From the NCBI GenBank assembly GCA_030633285.1, contig DAOVTC010000073.1, positions 1-6,033 on the forward strand: 6,033 nucleotides of DNA, written 5' to 3'. Below the pieces are notes generated by a model that saw nothing but the letters and a program-made list of their open reading frames with translations, had not been told where the DNA came from and did not search any database. The position numbers and the translations under genes are program-made. This document shows, one piece after another, positions 5,726 through 6,033 of this stretch. The DNA comes from Flavobacteriaceae bacterium (lineage in GTDB: Bacteria > Bacteroidota > Bacteroidia > Flavobacteriales > Flavobacteriaceae). Within the stretch, counting starts at the first letter, position 1; the number at the start of each line of letters is the position of its first letter.

Positions 5726-6033
5726 ATGCAAAACAAAAAAGACATAACTATAGCTGTTACAGCTCTTAATGCTATTGATAGTCCTGGGCCTGGAATTGCA
5801 GTAATCAGAGGTTTAAAAGAAAGTGAATTTTATAATGTAAGAATTATAGGATTAGCTTATGAAATTTTAGAGCCCGGCATTTATATGGATGATATGGTAG
5901 ATAAAGTTTATCAAATACCTTATCCTACAAGTGGTTTTGATGCCATGTTAGAAAGATTTAAATATATTCAGGAAAAAGAAAATATTAATGTTGTAATTCC
6001 GAATTTTGATGCCGAATTGATGACATTCATTAA
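5726..6033 (+). CDS. ATP-grasp-type ligase, N-terminal pre-ATP-grasp domain (runs off window)
   Basis: An open frame of 102 codons begins at ATG 5726 and continues past the edge. The visible part looks like the Rossmann-like pre-ATP-grasp domain: strand ITIAVTALNA (7-16), a SPGPGIAVIRGL turn and helix (19-30), strand VRIIGLAYE (38-46), EPGIYMDDMVDKVYQIPYP (49-67), a helix at 70-84, then INVVIPNFDAEL (87-98). The VIPNFDAEL ending recalls carbamoyl-phosphate-synthetase-like and other ATP-grasp ligases, where this domain precedes the nucleotide-binding core. Such enzymes activate a carboxylate as acyl phosphate and join it to an amine or thiol. The catalytic core is outside the window, so activity and substrate cannot be judged. 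GAAGAG about 9 bases before the ATG is a weak possible ribosome site. Adjacent PqqD suggests that the substrate is a peptide; this is inference. It could also be a small-molecule ligase. Confidence 0.65.
   Translation, partial: MQNKKDITIAVTALNAIDSPGPGIAVIRGLKESEFYNVRIIGLAYEILEPGIYMDDMVDKVYQIPYPTSGFDAMLERFKYIQEKENINVVIPNFDAELMTFI

Overview
The window is AT-rich (about 30% G+C by eye). It has tightly packed genes, no strong Shine-Dalgarno sequences and several TTG starts. Together with a patatin/Omp85 fusion, a LytTR regulator and a multiheme cytochrome module, this points to a member of the Bacteroidota, probably a low-GC flavobacterium or cytophaga-like organism. That assignment is inference from gene style, not from a marker gene.

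Left part (1-2449, minus strand): a three-gene operon transcribed right to left. It encodes a five-helix membrane cytochrome b with two bis-histidine heme sites, a membrane-anchored ferredoxin/FAD/NAD(P) oxidoreductase, and an exported multiheme cytochrome c cut by the window edge. Overlaps and a 5-base gap indicate co-transcription and coupled translation. The parts form a plausible chain: NAD(P)H, FAD, two Fe-S clusters, two b hemes crossing the membrane, then periplasmic c hemes. The flavoprotein has two oddities: both Fe-S motifs lack the second cysteine, and its terminal FAD-contact segment appears to lie ahead of the FAD domain instead of at the C terminus.

Middle (2450-5040): a divergent intergenic region of 219 bases, then a patatin-like phospholipase fused to a POTRA-like segment and an Omp85-type beta barrel. 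This is the architecture of type Vd autotransporters. A weak hairpin separates it from the convergent gene downstream.

Right part (5041-6033): a stand-alone LytTR DNA-binding protein on the minus strand is divergent from a small PqqD-like protein on the plus strand. Two bases after the PqqD gene, a protein begins that looks like the N-terminal pre-ATP-grasp domain of an ATP-grasp ligase; it runs off the window. The 119-base divergent gap holds a 15-base near-palindrome and a perfect 9-bp inverted repeat. PqqD next to an ATP-grasp suggests the start of a peptide-modification or peptide-ligation operon. This is the most likely place for an undescribed system, but most of it lies outside the window.

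I see no rRNA, tRNA, CRISPR array, insertion sequence or riboswitch.
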